From Candidatus Aquicultor sp. (lineage in GTDB: Bacteria > Actinomycetota > Aquicultoria > Aquicultorales > Aquicultoraceae): a stretch of 64,000 bases of DNA. The notes under the pieces are model-generated. The model searched no databases, was not told the DNA's origin, and worked only from the letters and a program-made list of their open reading frames with translations. The position numbers and the translations under genes were made by a program. The first letter of the stretch is position 1, and every line of letters begins with the position of its first letter. Shown one piece after another: positions 35,775 through 44,297 of this stretch. The DNA is taken from positions 96,275 through 160,274 of the forward strand of contig DASXVE010000012.1 in assembly GCA_036504445.1 (NCBI GenBank), read 5' to 3'.

Positions 35775-36440
35775 ATGGCTGAGCAGAGACGTGAAGCGCG
35801 CGCTGTCCCCGAAAACCAGCCAATGAATCAGCCGATGAACCAGCCAATGACGGGAGGTAACGTGACCCCGATGATGCGTACGAATGCTTCGCCTGCATGG
35901 TATAGCCGTGTAAGCTGGAGTGCCGTGTTAGCCGGTGTGTTCGTTGCTATAGCGGCACAGATTCTGTTGAGCGCATTCGGTGTGGCCGTTGGATTTGGAA
36001 CGGCTACCGTAACGAGTCTTGCCGCTCTAAGAAGTGTTAGCTTGGGTGTTGCGGTCTGGACCGGGATCAGTGCAGTTATTGCGAGCTTTATCGGTGGTTA
36101 TGTAGCATCACGAATGGTGGATGTCCAGTTTACAAGTGATGGTATATGGCACGGTGTTGTCGTGTGGGCATTTGCACTCATAGCAGGCATTCTTTTCGGA
36201 TTAATCGGCGGAGCGGGCTTACTTGGTTTAGCGGCTAACTCTATAGCTGCGCTTCGTACTGGTATCCCAGCGACAATCGGCGGTACCGTCGCAACCACGT
36301 TGGCTCGGGACGCCGGGTACTTCTTACTCGGTTCGCTTCTGAGCCTCGCTGCCGCCGTACTCGGCGGGTGGCTTGGGTCTGCGAGGATGAGCAGGTCTCG
36401 TGCAATGAGCGCAATGAGCAGAGAACGTATGGCTGCCTAG
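35775..36440 (+). CDS. Four-to-five-helix membrane protein with NQPM repeats
   Basis: The 221-residue protein has a hydrophilic N terminus with three tandem NQPM units (residues about 14-25), then WYSRVSWSAVLAGVFVAIAAQ and about four further Gly/Ala-rich helices, with a basic Arg/Met/Ser-rich tail. The helix after SWSAVLAGVFVA resembles uncharacterised membrane proteins of stress-related contexts in other bacteria, but I do not recognise a named family. It has a strong Shine-Dalgarno sequence and a stress-sigma-like promoter, and is followed by a strong hairpin terminator. Confidence 0.7.
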   Translation: MAEQRREARAVPENQPMNQPMNQPMTGGNVTPMMRTNASPAWYSRVSWSAVLAGVFVAIAAQILLSAFGVAVGFGTATVTSLAALRSVSLGVAVWTGISAVIASFIGGYVASRMVDVQFTSDGIWHGVVVWAFALIAGILFGLIGGAGLLGLAANSIAALRTGIPATIGGTVATTLARDAGYFLLGSLLSLAAAVLGGWLGSARMSRSRAMSAMSRERMAA

Positions 36441-36475
36441 TAAGTAGTCACACATAGTTCTGGTATTAAACATAC

Positions 36476-36509
36476 AGCAAATGCGCCGCCCGAAGGCGGC
36501 GCATTTGCT
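36476..36509. terminator. Bidirectional hairpin terminator
   Basis: AGCAAATGCGCCGCC (36476-36490), loop CGAA and GGCGGCGCATTTGCT (36495-36509) form a perfect 15-bp stem between convergent genes; it even contains part of the stop codon of the aldo/keto reductase gene (36508-36510). The T-run is short, but the position and stem strength support termination from both sides. Confidence 0.75.
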
Positions 36510-37413
36510 ATGCCGACTCGAGCCACTCGGGATGCATCGACGTACTGTCGTGTGCCGTCGTTGTCTTGTACGTTTCGTATTTGCCGTTTTCGGATACCGG
36601 AGCGGTGCGGTTCAGGATTTCTTGAACCTCGATATCGCTCAGCGGGTGGAACGTTGTTGCAGCCTCGATTGCCTGGTCGAGGTCACGCATCGACTGCACA
36701 CCGGTTATCACGACATCGGTTGGGAGATTCATGGCGTAATGGAGGGCGTCTATCGCGCTCACCGTGTGCGTGTTAAACAGCCGGCCGGCGCTAAGAGGTT
36801 TCATGCCGAGCACGCCGATATTTCGCTCAACCAGTACCGGCAGAACTTTTCGGGCAAAGCTATGGTAGTGGTGGGCATCGAGTACGTTAAGCGGCATCTG
36901 CACCGTGTCCCATGCAAAACCCTGGTTTAGCATCTTAAGGTGGATATCCGGGTCTTTATGGCCCGTAAAGCCGATGAAGCGAATCTTGCCCGCATCCCGC
37001 GCGTCAACAAAGGCATCAATCGCTCCCCCGGGCGCAAACACACGGTCCGGGTCGTCCCGCCGGATTACTTCGTGAATTTGCAGGAGATCGATATGATCTA
37101 CCTGCAACCGCCTGAGGCTTTCGTCGAGCTGCTCGCGCGCGGCTTCGTTCGTTCTCCCGTCTACTTTGGTCATGAGGAAGGCACGATCGCGGTAGCCGCC
37201 CTTGAGCGCTTTACCCATGCGGCGTTCGCTCTCCCCGTTATGGTAATCCCAGCTGTTATCCAGGAAATTAACGCCCCGGTCGATTGCCGCGCGAACTATC
37301 GCGACGCCGTCAGCCGGATTCTCCGGAATACCGATATGGAAACCACCAACACCGATAAGCGATACCTGCTCACCGGTTGAGCCGAGCTCGCGATACGGTA
37401 TCTCCTGAGCCAT
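36508..37413 (-). CDS. Aldo/keto reductase
   Basis: The 301-residue TIM-barrel oxidoreductase has the catalytic tetrad visible as D and Y in NFLDNSWDYHNGESERRMG, K in FLMTKVDG and H in DLLQIHEV. The N-terminal YRELGSTGEQVSLIGVGG is typical of the Tas/YghZ-like group. It reduces carbonyls with NADPH; the natural substrate is unknown. ATG 37413 is chosen over ATG 37446 because AAGGAG lies 6 nt before it. It is not evidently in an operon. Confidence 0.88.
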   Translation of the reverse strand: MAQEIPYRELGSTGEQVSLIGVGGFHIGIPENPADGVAIVRAAIDRGVNFLDNSWDYHNGESERRMGKALKGGYRDRAFLMTKVDGRTNEAAREQLDESLRRLQVDHIDLLQIHEVIRRDDPDRVFAPGGAIDAFVDARDAGKIRFIGFTGHKDPDIHLKMLNQGFAWDTVQMPLNVLDAHHYHSFARKVLPVLVERNIGVLGMKPLSAGRLFNTHTVSAIDALHYAMNLPTDVVITGVQSMRDLDQAIEAATTFHPLSDIEVQEILNRTAPVSENGKYETYKTTTAHDSTSMHPEWLESA

Positions 37414-37567
37414 AAAAACTCCTTCTCTCGATAGGTCGTCCGACATGGATTTTCCCGATCATGCCTGCACGTAAACTAGGTGCATTGTGGAGTTAGAACA
37501 AGGTATGCGATGAAGTAGCAATCTGTGGTTATTATCTATGCGAACTCACAGCATTTGCGGCACGTGA

Positions 37568-37596
37568 TTGACAACATCGTGATTGCTTTATACAGT
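37568..37596 (+). promoter_or_regulatory. SigA-type promoter of riboswitch 2 transcript
   Basis: TTGACA (37568-37573), a 17-nt spacer and TACAGT (37591-37596) form a good vegetative promoter ending about 22 nt before the aptamer P1 helix. Confidence 0.55.
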
Positions 37597-37617
37597 TATC
37601 TTGGAAAGTGAATATGT

Positions 37618-37774
37618 GCCGAGGTGCCGCTTTAATAGCGGAGAATAGGGAAGCCGGTGCGAATCCGGCGCGGGCCCGCCACTGTAAACGGGGAGCCGCC
37701 CGCTGATGCCACTGAGCGTTGCTCGGGAAGGAGCGGGACGGTTATGAACCGTAAGCCAGGAGACCTGCCTCGGC
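37618..37774 (+). promoter_or_regulatory. Cobalamin riboswitch 2 (aptamer)
   Basis: P1 is formed by GCCGAGG (37618-37624) and CCTCGGC (37768-37774). The conserved internal boxes are the same as in riboswitch 1, with only one difference from GGTGCCGC up to CCCGCT (about 80 nt). It precedes cobT-cobS-cobC. Regulation by adenosylcobalamin is expected from the class. Confidence 0.96.
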
Positions 37775-37854
37775 GATTACGACGCTCAACGAGGAAGGAG
37801 TGTTAATAATTGTGCATCGCTATGTGAGAATATGCATTGTACAACAAGTATGTT

Positions 37855-37888
37855 AAAACCCCTCGTTTAACGAGGGGTTTTTGTTTTT
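37855..37888 (+). terminator. Intrinsic terminator downstream of riboswitch 2
   Basis: AAAACCCCTCG (37855-37865), loop TTTAA and CGAGGGGTTTT (37871-37881) form an 11-bp stem followed by a T-rich tract (TTTTTGTTTTT). The descending-arm target CCTCGTT (37861-37867) is also complementary to AACGAGG at 37788-37794, giving a plausible antiterminator. It lies 146 nt ahead of cobT. Confidence 0.88.
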
Positions 37889-38033
37889 ACGCGCAAAACG
37901 CGCAGTTACCGCGGCGATTAATAATGAACATTATAAGCGCAGAGATTTTAGTACGAACTAAAACGAGCGGTAGCGGTTTTGCGCAAGATAACTGTGGGAT
38001 AGTGTAGTCGGTACAAGAGAGGTTGATTGAAAT

Positions 38034-39086
38034 ATGGGATTACTGCAAGATACACTCGATAACATTGGGCTGCTCGACCGGGACGCTATGCAAGCCGCAC
38101 GCGTACGGCAAAGGCGGCTCACGAAGCCGCCGGGAAGCCTCGGCGTGCTCGAAGATATATCGGTACAGCTCGCCGGTATCACCGGTAGTGTTTTGGCCGA
38201 TGTTGGCAATAAAACTATTGTGGTCATGGCGGGGGACCACGGTGTTACCGAAGAAGGCGTATCCGCATTCCCGCAAGAGGTTACGGCACAGATGCTGCTT
38301 AATTTTGTAAACGGCGGTGCTGCGATCAACGTGCTGGCACACTGCGCAGACGCGAAGGTAATCGTTGTCGATGTCGGCGTTGCGGCGGATATACGGCATC
38401 CCGGAATATTTGGAAGAAAAGTGCGCGCCGGCACTGCAAATTTTGCACGGCAATCGGCTATGACGCGCCGTGAAGCTATCCAAGCGCTTGAGGTCGGCAT
38501 TGAAATTGCCGACTCTGAGATCGACGCAGGTGCGCAATTACTGGCGACGGGTGATATGGGCATTGGAAACACAACCGCGAGTACCGCGCTCCTTTCGGCC
38601 TTAACCGGAAAGCGGGTTGAAGAAGTGGCGGGGCGCGGCACGGGTATCGAGGATAAAACGCTGGCCCATAAAAAAGCCGTGATCGAAGATGCGATTAAGT
38701 TCCATGCGCCCAACCCGGACGATCCGATAGATACGCTCGCTAAGGTCGGCGGGCTGGAAATTGCCGCGCTCGCCGGGTTGATACTCGGTGCGGCCGCGCG
38801 ACGTGTGCCTGTTGTTGTGGACGGGTTTATATCGAGCGCGGCCGCACTTGTCGCGGGTAAGCTGAGCCCCCAGGCGGTAAGCTACATGATTGCTTCACAC
38901 GTATCGGTCGAGCCGGGCCACAGAGTAATTCTCGATACCCTGGGGCTAAAGCCGATGCTCTTCATGGACATGAGGCTCGGCGAAGGTACGGGTGCGGCGC
39001 TGGCGATGATGATGGTAGAAGCCGCTTCCAAAATTATAAAAGAAATGGCGACATTCGGCGAAGCCGGAGTCAGCGATAAAGAATAG
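38034..39086 (+). CDS. cobT: Nicotinate-nucleotide-dimethylbenzimidazole phosphoribosyltransferase
   Basis: The 350-residue CobT activates the lower-ligand base as alpha-ribazole phosphate. LTKPPGSLGVLEDISVQLAG, VVMAGDHGVTEEGVSAFP and TGDMGIGNTTASTALLSAL are signature segments; the catalytic glutamate is in RLGEGTGAALAM near the C terminus. It is the first gene after riboswitch 2. Preferred base (DMB or other) cannot be told from sequence; no bluB is in the window. Confidence 0.95.
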   Translation: MGLLQDTLDNIGLLDRDAMQAARVRQRRLTKPPGSLGVLEDISVQLAGITGSVLADVGNKTIVVMAGDHGVTEEGVSAFPQEVTAQMLLNFVNGGAAINVLAHCADAKVIVVDVGVAADIRHPGIFGRKVRAGTANFARQSAMTRREAIQALEVGIEIADSEIDAGAQLLATGDMGIGNTTASTALLSALTGKRVEEVAGRGTGIEDKTLAHKKAVIEDAIKFHAPNPDDPIDTLAKVGGLEIAALAGLILGAAARRVPVVVDGFISSAAALVAGKLSPQAVSYMIASHVSVEPGHRVILDTLGLKPMLFMDMRLGEGTGAALAMMMVEAASKIIKEMATFGEAGVSDKE

Positions 39087-39164
39087 CGAGACTGATTATA
39101 TAATGTTTAAAGCAAAGAGCTACGCCGAAATGGTGCAATTACAGCAAACAAGCAGGGGTGGGCT

Positions 39165-39926
39165 ATGTTAAGGGCTTTCCGGCTGGCGTTATCATTTTTA
39201 TCGATACTTCCCGCCGGGCTGAAGGATGAAGTCGACGACCGCACGATTCGCGGCTCGGTTGTATTCTTCCCGGTAGTCGGAGCGATTATCGGCATAATTC
39301 TCTTGGCGATCGGATGGCTGGCGAAAAACATTCTTGAGCCGCTCGCCCTAAGCGCCGTCATCGTAGTCGCGCTGGCGGTTCTCACACGCGGCCTGCACCT
39401 CGACGGTCTCGCCGATACGTTCGACGGTCTTTTCGGCGGAACGGGCAAGGAGTGCATACTCGACATAATGAAGGATTCTCGTATCGGCAGTTTCGGGGTC
39501 GTGGCAATCGTTGCCGTTCTGTTACTAAAGGCCGTAATTCTTGCACAGATACTTGGGCAATCCACATGGCTCGCCGTGCTCGCGCTCGTTGTATTCCCGG
39601 TTATTGGGCGCTGGTCGGCGTGTGTCTCGCTCGGTACGCAGCGGTATGCGAGAGGCTCCGGCGGGCTCGGCGAGTCATTTACCAGGCTTAGCGATACGCG
39701 CGTGGTGATAGCGACATCTATTATTACGCTCGTTGTTGTTGGGTCGCTGCTGTTATTGTGGACGGTTCCCGTGATGCTTAGCGCGCTCGCTTTAACTCTT
39801 GCGTTCAATGTGATGGTTGGCCGCAAGATCGGCGGAATTACAGGGGACACGGTCGGGGCGATTGTTGAAATCAATGAAGTCGCAGCGTTACTGGTGATGG
39901 CTATAATCGCACTAGTCGCCAAGTAG
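39165..39926 (+). CDS. cobS: Adenosylcobinamide-GDP ribazoletransferase
   Basis: The 253-residue integral membrane enzyme joins AdoCbi-GDP (from CobU) with alpha-ribazole(-phosphate). The signature GLHLDGLADTFDGLFGG and MKDSRIGSFGVVAIV are present, with about six hydrophobic helices. Short AGGGGTGGGC upstream serves as the Shine-Dalgarno sequence; 78 nt separate it from cobT. Confidence 0.94.
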   Translation: MLRAFRLALSFLSILPAGLKDEVDDRTIRGSVVFFPVVGAIIGIILLAIGWLAKNILEPLALSAVIVVALAVLTRGLHLDGLADTFDGLFGGTGKECILDIMKDSRIGSFGVVAIVAVLLLKAVILAQILGQSTWLAVLALVVFPVIGRWSACVSLGTQRYARGSGGLGESFTRLSDTRVVIATSIITLVVVGSLLLLWTVPVMLSALALTLAFNVMVGRKIGGITGDTVGAIVEINEVAALLVMAIIALVAK

Positions 39927-39941
39927 TAAGCTGGAGATTGG

Positions 39942-40532
39942 ATGATGAAACTTTATCTTGTCAGGCACGGCGAAACTGAATACAACGTGCAGGCTCGATT
40001 CCTTGGTAGAACCGATGGCGATCTTTCGGAAATCGGTTTGGGACAAGCACGTGAGGCGGCACAACAGTTAGCCGGGGTGAACGTCCGGGCGGTGTTTTCG
40101 TCAGACTTGCGGCGCGCACGAGTAACAGCTGAATTAATAGCAGCTCAACATGGCGTTGATGTTGTGCCGGTGCCTGAGTTCAGAGAAATTGATTTTGGAG
40201 CCTGGGAAGGTCTGACATACGCCGAAATCGAGGCGCTTGATAAAGAGTACGTTGCTCAATGGGTCAAAGACCCGTTTACGGTCGATATCCCGGGCGGCGA
40301 AACCTGGCAGGCGTTTAAAAGAAGAGTGCTCGGGACGCTTAATCGTATTGTTGCCGTGCATACCGATATAGTCGAGCATGGTGAGGCTACAGCTCCGCAT
40401 AATGAAATTATCATCGTTGCCCACGGCGGCCCGATACGGCTTATCGTGACCGTACTGCAAAACGACGAACGGGAAGTTTTTAAGACCTTTTGGCCAAAAC
40501 CGGGTAGTATTACCGCCATTGAACTTACTTAA
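39942..40532 (+). CDS. cobC: Alpha-ribazole phosphatase-like histidine phosphatase
   Basis: The 196-residue histidine phosphatase has the RHG motif in LVRHGETEYNVQARFLG and the second catalytic His in IIIVAHGGPIRLIV. Position directly after cobT-cobS supports CobC, which dephosphorylates alpha-ribazole phosphate or cobalamin phosphate; on sequence alone it could be a phosphoglycerate-mutase-like phosphatase. The start is ATG 39942 or the adjacent ATG 39945. Confidence 0.82.
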   Translation: MMKLYLVRHGETEYNVQARFLGRTDGDLSEIGLGQAREAAQQLAGVNVRAVFSSDLRRARVTAELIAAQHGVDVVPVPEFREIDFGAWEGLTYAEIEALDKEYVAQWVKDPFTVDIPGGETWQAFKRRVLGTLNRIVAVHTDIVEHGEATAPHNEIIIVAHGGPIRLIVTVLQNDEREVFKTFWPKPGSITAIELT

Positions 40533-40533
40533 A

Positions 40534-40550
40534 ATCTGCGCGTAGCAGAT
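40534..40550 (+). terminator. Weak hairpin after cobC
   Basis: ATCTGC (40534-40539) and GCAGAT (40545-40550) form a 6-bp stem with a 5-nt loop immediately after the cobC stop; no T-run follows, so termination is uncertain. Confidence 0.3.
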
Positions 40551-40630
40551 AAGCGGCAAATAACGTTGTGAGCGAAAGCCAGATCAAGTGGTGCAAAAGC
40601 ATAACGGCAGTATGTATTCACAAATATTGC

Positions 40631-40649
40631 GCTTAATATGCAATTAAGC
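40631..40649. promoter_or_regulatory. Operator-like inverted repeat upstream of hisC
   Basis: GCTTAAT-ATGCA-ATTAAGC is a perfect 7-bp dyad with a 5-nt spacer, about 112 nt before the hisC start and just upstream of a CATAAT -10-like element (40672-40677). Its geometry suits a dimeric repressor; none can be named. Confidence 0.3.
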
Positions 40650-40760
40650 ACGTATACACATTGTAGGACCCCATAATACGTGATAAAATTCGTTTAATCT
40701 TTAGTATTTCAGCATCCGGCTTGTAGTTCACGGCGGTTGCCTATATCTTTGGAGGGTCGT

Positions 40761-41870
40761 ATGAGAAGCGCAGCATCGCTCGAAACAATTATTCGAAGAG
40801 GCCTCGAAACCATAAAGCCGTACGAGTCGGGCCGTCCGATCAGTGTGGTCGAAAAAGAGCTCGGTATCAGTGAGGCGATTAAGCTCGCTTCCAACGAGAG
40901 CCCTTACACACCGTTCGAGAAGGTCATCGAAGTAATGCGCGACGAAGCTCCCGCTGTAAACAGGTATCCGGACGCCGGATGCACCTTCTTGCGTGAAAAA
41001 ATCGCGGAAAAGCTTAATGTGCCGGCGTCGCAGGTAATTGTCGGAAACGGTTCCAACGAGTTGCTCGTACTGTTAGCCGACGTCTTGCTCAATCCCGAAG
41101 ACAATGCGGTTTTTGCCGACCCTTCTTTTATCATATATCAAACAGCGGTAAAGCTCATGAACGCAAAATCAGTCATAGTGCCCCTTGAGGGGCATACGCA
41201 TGATCTTAATGCGATGGCCGATGCTATCGATGAGAATACGAAAATCGTCTTTATCTGTAACCCGAACAACCCGACCGGTACTATAGTCAGGCGCGATGAG
41301 GTCGAAAGATTCTTAGAAAGGGTGCCGGAAACCGTCGTTACCATCTTCGACGAGGCGTATTTTGAGCTCGTAAACGACCCGGAATATCCCAACGGGCTTG
41401 ATTATATAAACGGCGACAAACCGGTTGTCGTGCTGCGGACGTTCTCAAAAGTGCACGGTCTTGCCGGTTTGCGTGTGGGGTATGGTATCGCCCCGGAAGT
41501 TATCGCAACTACGATTAATAAAGTGCGCGAGCCGTTTAACGTAAACTCGATAGCCCAGGCGGCGGCGATGGCAAGCCTCGACTGCGACGCGGAGGTTGCG
41601 GAGCGAAGCAGGCTTAACTACCAGGGATTACATTATTTCTACAAGGAATTTGATCGCCTTAAACTCGACTATATTCCGTCGCATGCGAACTTCGTCCTGG
41701 TCGATATAGGAACAAATGATCGTGAGGCTTCACTTGAGCTAATGAAAAGAGGTATAATAGTTAGGTCAGGTGATATTTTTGGGTATCCTAATTACCTGAG
41801 ACTAAGTGTAGGCACGCCCGATGAAAACGCTCGTTTCATCGGAGCGTTGGAAGATCTGATACGGAAGTAA
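40761..41870 (+). CDS. hisC: HisC-type aminotransferase (histidinol-phosphate or aromatic amino acid)
   Basis: The 369-residue fold-type I PLP aminotransferase has the PLP lysine in TFSKVHGLAGLRVGYGI, with FICNPNNPTGTIVRRDEV and VTIFDEAYFELVNDPEYPN around the cofactor. ATG 40761 follows GGAGGG and replaces a longer TTG start at 40737. The next genes are aromatic biosynthesis genes, and HisC-type enzymes can transaminate phenylpyruvate and hydroxyphenylpyruvate, so a role in the last step of Tyr/Phe synthesis is likely in addition to or instead of histidine synthesis. That assignment is contextual. Confidence 0.88.
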   Translation: MRSAASLETIIRRGLETIKPYESGRPISVVEKELGISEAIKLASNESPYTPFEKVIEVMRDEAPAVNRYPDAGCTFLREKIAEKLNVPASQVIVGNGSNELLVLLADVLLNPEDNAVFADPSFIIYQTAVKLMNAKSVIVPLEGHTHDLNAMADAIDENTKIVFICNPNNPTGTIVRRDEVERFLERVPETVVTIFDEAYFELVNDPEYPNGLDYINGDKPVVVLRTFSKVHGLAGLRVGYGIAPEVIATTINKVREPFNVNSIAQAAAMASLDCDAEVAERSRLNYQGLHYFYKEFDRLKLDYIPSHANFVLVDIGTNDREASLELMKRGIIVRSGDIFGYPNYLRLSVGTPDENARFIGALEDLIRK

Positions 41871-41885
41871 GAAAGGAGCACCGAT

Positions 41886-41966
41886 ATGAATGCCAACATT
41901 AAGCATTGCGTAACCCCATATACGCCTGCGAGCAGGTGCTACCTCTATTACTACTACTGCGCATAA
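41886..41966 (+). CDS. Tyrosine-rich leader peptide (putative attenuator)
   Basis: A 26-codon frame begins at ATG 41886 with AAAGGAG (41872-41878) 7 nt upstream, 15 nt after the hisC stop, and ends CYLYYYYCA-stop. Six of 26 residues are Tyr, five of them within six codons (TAC CTC TAT TAC TAC TAC, 41940-41957). It stands directly before the gene for the first enzyme of aromatic amino acid synthesis, followed by prephenate dehydrogenase. The size, good Shine-Dalgarno sequence, clustering of codons for the pathway product and downstream complementary segments are the hallmarks of ribosome-mediated attenuation. Function is inferred from the pattern. Confidence 0.8.
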   Translation: MNANIKHCVTPYTPASRCYLYYYYCA

Positions 41967-41968
41967 AC

Positions 41969-42071
41969 GAAAACAGGTCTGTTTTCACTCATCCGTTACC
42001 TGAGATTTCGGAAATTGTAAACCGGCTTTTTGCTGCCGGAAGCGTTTCAGGTATCAAGGCGCAAACGCGCC
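41969..42071 (+). promoter_or_regulatory. Attenuator-like RNA structures after the Tyr leader
   Basis: Several pairings can be read. GAAAACAG (41969-41976) pairs with CTGTTTTC (41979-41986). TACCTGA (41997-42003) pairs with TCAGGTA (42047-42053), enclosing CCGGC (42022-42026) with GCCGG (42035-42039). GGCGC (42058-42062) pairs with GCGCC (42067-42071). CAGGT occurs at 41933 and 41974, and either copy can pair with ACCTG (41998-42002) in competition with the third copy at 42048. A ribosome held at the Tyr codons would cover the first stem. No U-tract terminator is evident, so the mechanism may be Rho-dependent or translational. Confidence 0.55.
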
Positions 42072-42168
42072 GCAAACACCAAGTTTAAAATCGAAGCGAA
42101 AACTAAAAAAGTATATTTTGTTGTGTAACCAACCAGATACCCCGTGGGTTTTAAGGAGTGTTGCCACT

Positions 42169-43194
42169 ATGATGATAGTTATGCGCGAGGGCGCGTCAGA
42201 ACAACAAGTCGAGCATGTCATTGAGCGTATACAAGGTACGGGCGCAGACGTACACATATCAAAAGGTGAGTTCAGAACGGTAATCGGCGTCATCGGCGAT
42301 AAAGAGCCGGTCGCTGCTTTGCCCCTTGAGGGCTTTGAAGGCGTCGAAAATGTAATCCAAATCATGAAGCCATACAAGTTTGTGAGCAGCGATTTCCGGC
42401 ACGAACCGACCCTTATCGAGGTCGGCGGTGCTGTTATTGGTGAAGGGTTTTTCAATGTTATGGCGGGGCCCTGTTCGGTTGAATCACTGGAGCAAATGAT
42501 TGCTACTGCAAACGCAGTTCAGAGCGCAGGAGCAACGGTGCTTCGGGGAGGGGCATTCAAACCAAGGACCTCGCCATACAGCTTCCAGGGCATGGGAGTT
42601 GAAGGGCTAAAGCTATTAGCCGAGGCAAGGAAGGCGACGGGGCTTCCAATAGTCACAGAGGTAATGGACCCGCGCGATCTGGAGGCGGTCGCTGAATACG
42701 CAGATATTATTCAGGTGGGCGCCCGTAATGCCCAGAACTTCCTGTTGCTTAAGGAAGTAGGAATGCTGAAAAAACCGGTTCTGCTCAAGCGTGGTCTCGG
42801 AAACACCGTCGAGGAGACGCTTATGGCCGCCGAGCATATTGTGAAGGGCGGTAATACCGAAATCATCATATGCGAGCGCGGCATTCGAACATTTGAGACA
42901 TACACGAGAAATACGCTCGATATTAGCGCAATTCCGCTTATTAAACAGCTTAGCCACCTGCCGGTTATCGTTGATCCGAGTCACGCGGCAGGTAAGAAAA
43001 ACCTGGTCGAGCCACTAACGCTCGCCGGGCTTGCGGCGGGCGCCGATGGTGCGATGATCGAAGTACATCCCAACCCTGAAGCCGCGCTTTGTGACGGGCA
43101 GCAATCGCTCACATTCGAGCAGTTTGATGGAATTATGCGCAGAGTCCGCAAAGTTGCGGAGGCATTTGGCAAAGAAATGATGGTGCCGGCGTAA
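42169..43194 (+). CDS. aroF: DAHP synthase, type I-beta with N-terminal ferredoxin-like domain
   Basis: The 341-residue enzyme condenses PEP and erythrose 4-phosphate, the first step of the shikimate pathway. The N-terminal ferredoxin-like domain ([20 protein letters not shown] onward, to about 70) is known in Thermotoga-type enzymes to carry the Tyr/Phe allosteric site. The barrel has [40 protein letters not shown] and [19 protein letters not shown] 42169 follows AAGGAG (42153-42158); an upstream TTG at 42118 is less likely. The stop overlaps tyrA by 1 nt. Confidence 0.93.
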   Translation: MMIVMREGASEQQVEHVIERIQGTGADVHISKGEFRTVIGVIGDKEPVAALPLEGFEGVENVIQIMKPYKFVSSDFRHEPTLIEVGGAVIGEGFFNVMAGPCSVESLEQMIATANAVQSAGATVLRGGAFKPRTSPYSFQGMGVEGLKLLAEARKATGLPIVTEVMDPRDLEAVAEYADIIQVGARNAQNFLLLKEVGMLKKPVLLKRGLGNTVEETLMAAEHIVKGGNTEIIICERGIRTFETYTRNTLDISAIPLIKQLSHLPVIVDPSHAAGKKNLVEPLTLAGLAAGADGAMIEVHPNPEAALCDGQQSLTFEQFDGIMRRVRKVAEAFGKEMMVPA

Positions 43195-44297
43195 TGACGA
43201 CGAAGATTGCGATTCTTGGTTTAGGCCTTATAGGCGGCTCGCTCGCCGCTGCATTTAAGGAACTGGATAACGGCTATAAAGTCACCGGATACAACCACAG
43301 GCCTGCTGCAATAAACGAAGCGTTGACAGGAGGAATCATCGATAAAGGCGCTTCAAGCATCGGCGAGGCGGTAGCGGACGCGGACGTAATATTTATCTGC
43401 GTACCGGTAGGCAGAATAGCCGCATATGCGCTCGAAGCAGCACAAAAGGCAAAAGCAGGCGCGATTATAACCGACGTCGGCAGCACAAAGGCCAGTATCG
43501 TGGCCGACATCGAGCCGTTAATGCCGCCCGGTGTGCATTTTATCGGCGGTCACCCGATGGCCGGGTCTGAGAGGATTGGCGTCGGAGCTGCAAATCCGCA
43601 CCTTTTTAGAAACGCGCACTACCTGCTTGCGCCGACAAGATCGACCGATATGGGTGCTTACCAGCAATTACATACGCTGCTGACATCTATCGGCGCCAAT
43701 GTGCTTGCGATCGACCCCGAGAAACACGACCGGGCGGTCGCGGTGATAAGCCACCTGCCGCATATGGTGGCGGCTTCTCTTATGAACCTGGCGCAAGGTG
43801 AGAGCGATAGAACAGAGAACCTGCTTCTGCTTGCTGCAGGCGGTTTCAAAGACACGACGAGAATCGCTGCGGGCAGCCCGAATATGTGGGTTGATATCTG
43901 CCTTGATAATAAAGACGCGCTGCTGTACTCGCTGGAAAAAATGACCGCCATGTTGGAAGGGCTCATGCATGCGCTCGAGGACGAAGATAGGACAAGGATC
44001 AACGATATTCTTGCGCAAGCGCAAGATGCGCGAATAAACATGCCGTCAGCGCTCGGCAAGCAGATTGAACGCCTCTATGAACTTTACGTTCCGGTTTCGG
44101 ATAAGCCGGGTGTTATCAGCGACATTACGCTTACGGTCGGGCAAATTGGGGTGAACATCGAGGATATCGAAATCCTTCATATCAGTGAGCGATCCGGTAC
44201 GCTTCGCCTCACCGTACCGGAGAAACAAAATGCTGAGCGAGCCGCGCATGCTCTTATCGAGAAAGGGTATGAAGTAGACGTACGCACACAAGGGTAA
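43194..44297 (+). CDS. tyrA: Prephenate dehydrogenase with C-terminal ACT domain
   Basis: The 367-residue protein has an NAD-binding motif [20 protein letters not shown], catalytic region [18 protein letters not shown], and a C-terminal ACT domain ([19 protein letters not shown], in part) expected to sense an amino acid, probably Tyr. It oxidatively decarboxylates prephenate to 4-hydroxyphenylpyruvate. Translationally coupled to aroF (TAATG). Confidence 0.93.
   Translation: MTTKIAILGLGLIGGSLAAAFKELDNGYKVTGYNHRPAAINEALTGGIIDKGASSIGEAVADADVIFICVPVGRIAAYALEAAQKAKAGAIITDVGSTKASIVADIEPLMPPGVHFIGGHPMAGSERIGVGAANPHLFRNAHYLLAPTRSTDMGAYQQLHTLLTSIGANVLAIDPEKHDRAVAVISHLPHMVAASLMNLAQGESDRTENLLLLAAGGFKDTTRIAAGSPNMWVDICLDNKDALLYSLEKMTAMLEGLMHALEDEDRTRINDILAQAQDARINMPSALGKQIERLYELYVPVSDKPGVISDITLTVGQIGVNIEDIEILHISERSGTLRLTVPEKQNAERAAHALIEKGYEVDVRTQG

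Noticed and set aside
36481..36930. 149-codon plus-strand open frame opposite the aldo/keto reductase
   Set aside because: It lies wholly antisense to a gene with a clear catalytic tetrad, begins in the terminator hairpin and has no recognisable domain.
39107..39922. 271-codon minus-strand open frame opposite cobS
   Set aside because: Shadow of cobS with low-complexity Ser/Thr/Ile content; cobS motifs and position after cobT decide the strand.
42118..42168. TTG 42118 as the start of DAHP synthase
   Set aside because: It would add 17 residues not typical of the family; ATG 42169 has a good AAGGAG and the normal ferredoxin-like N terminus.
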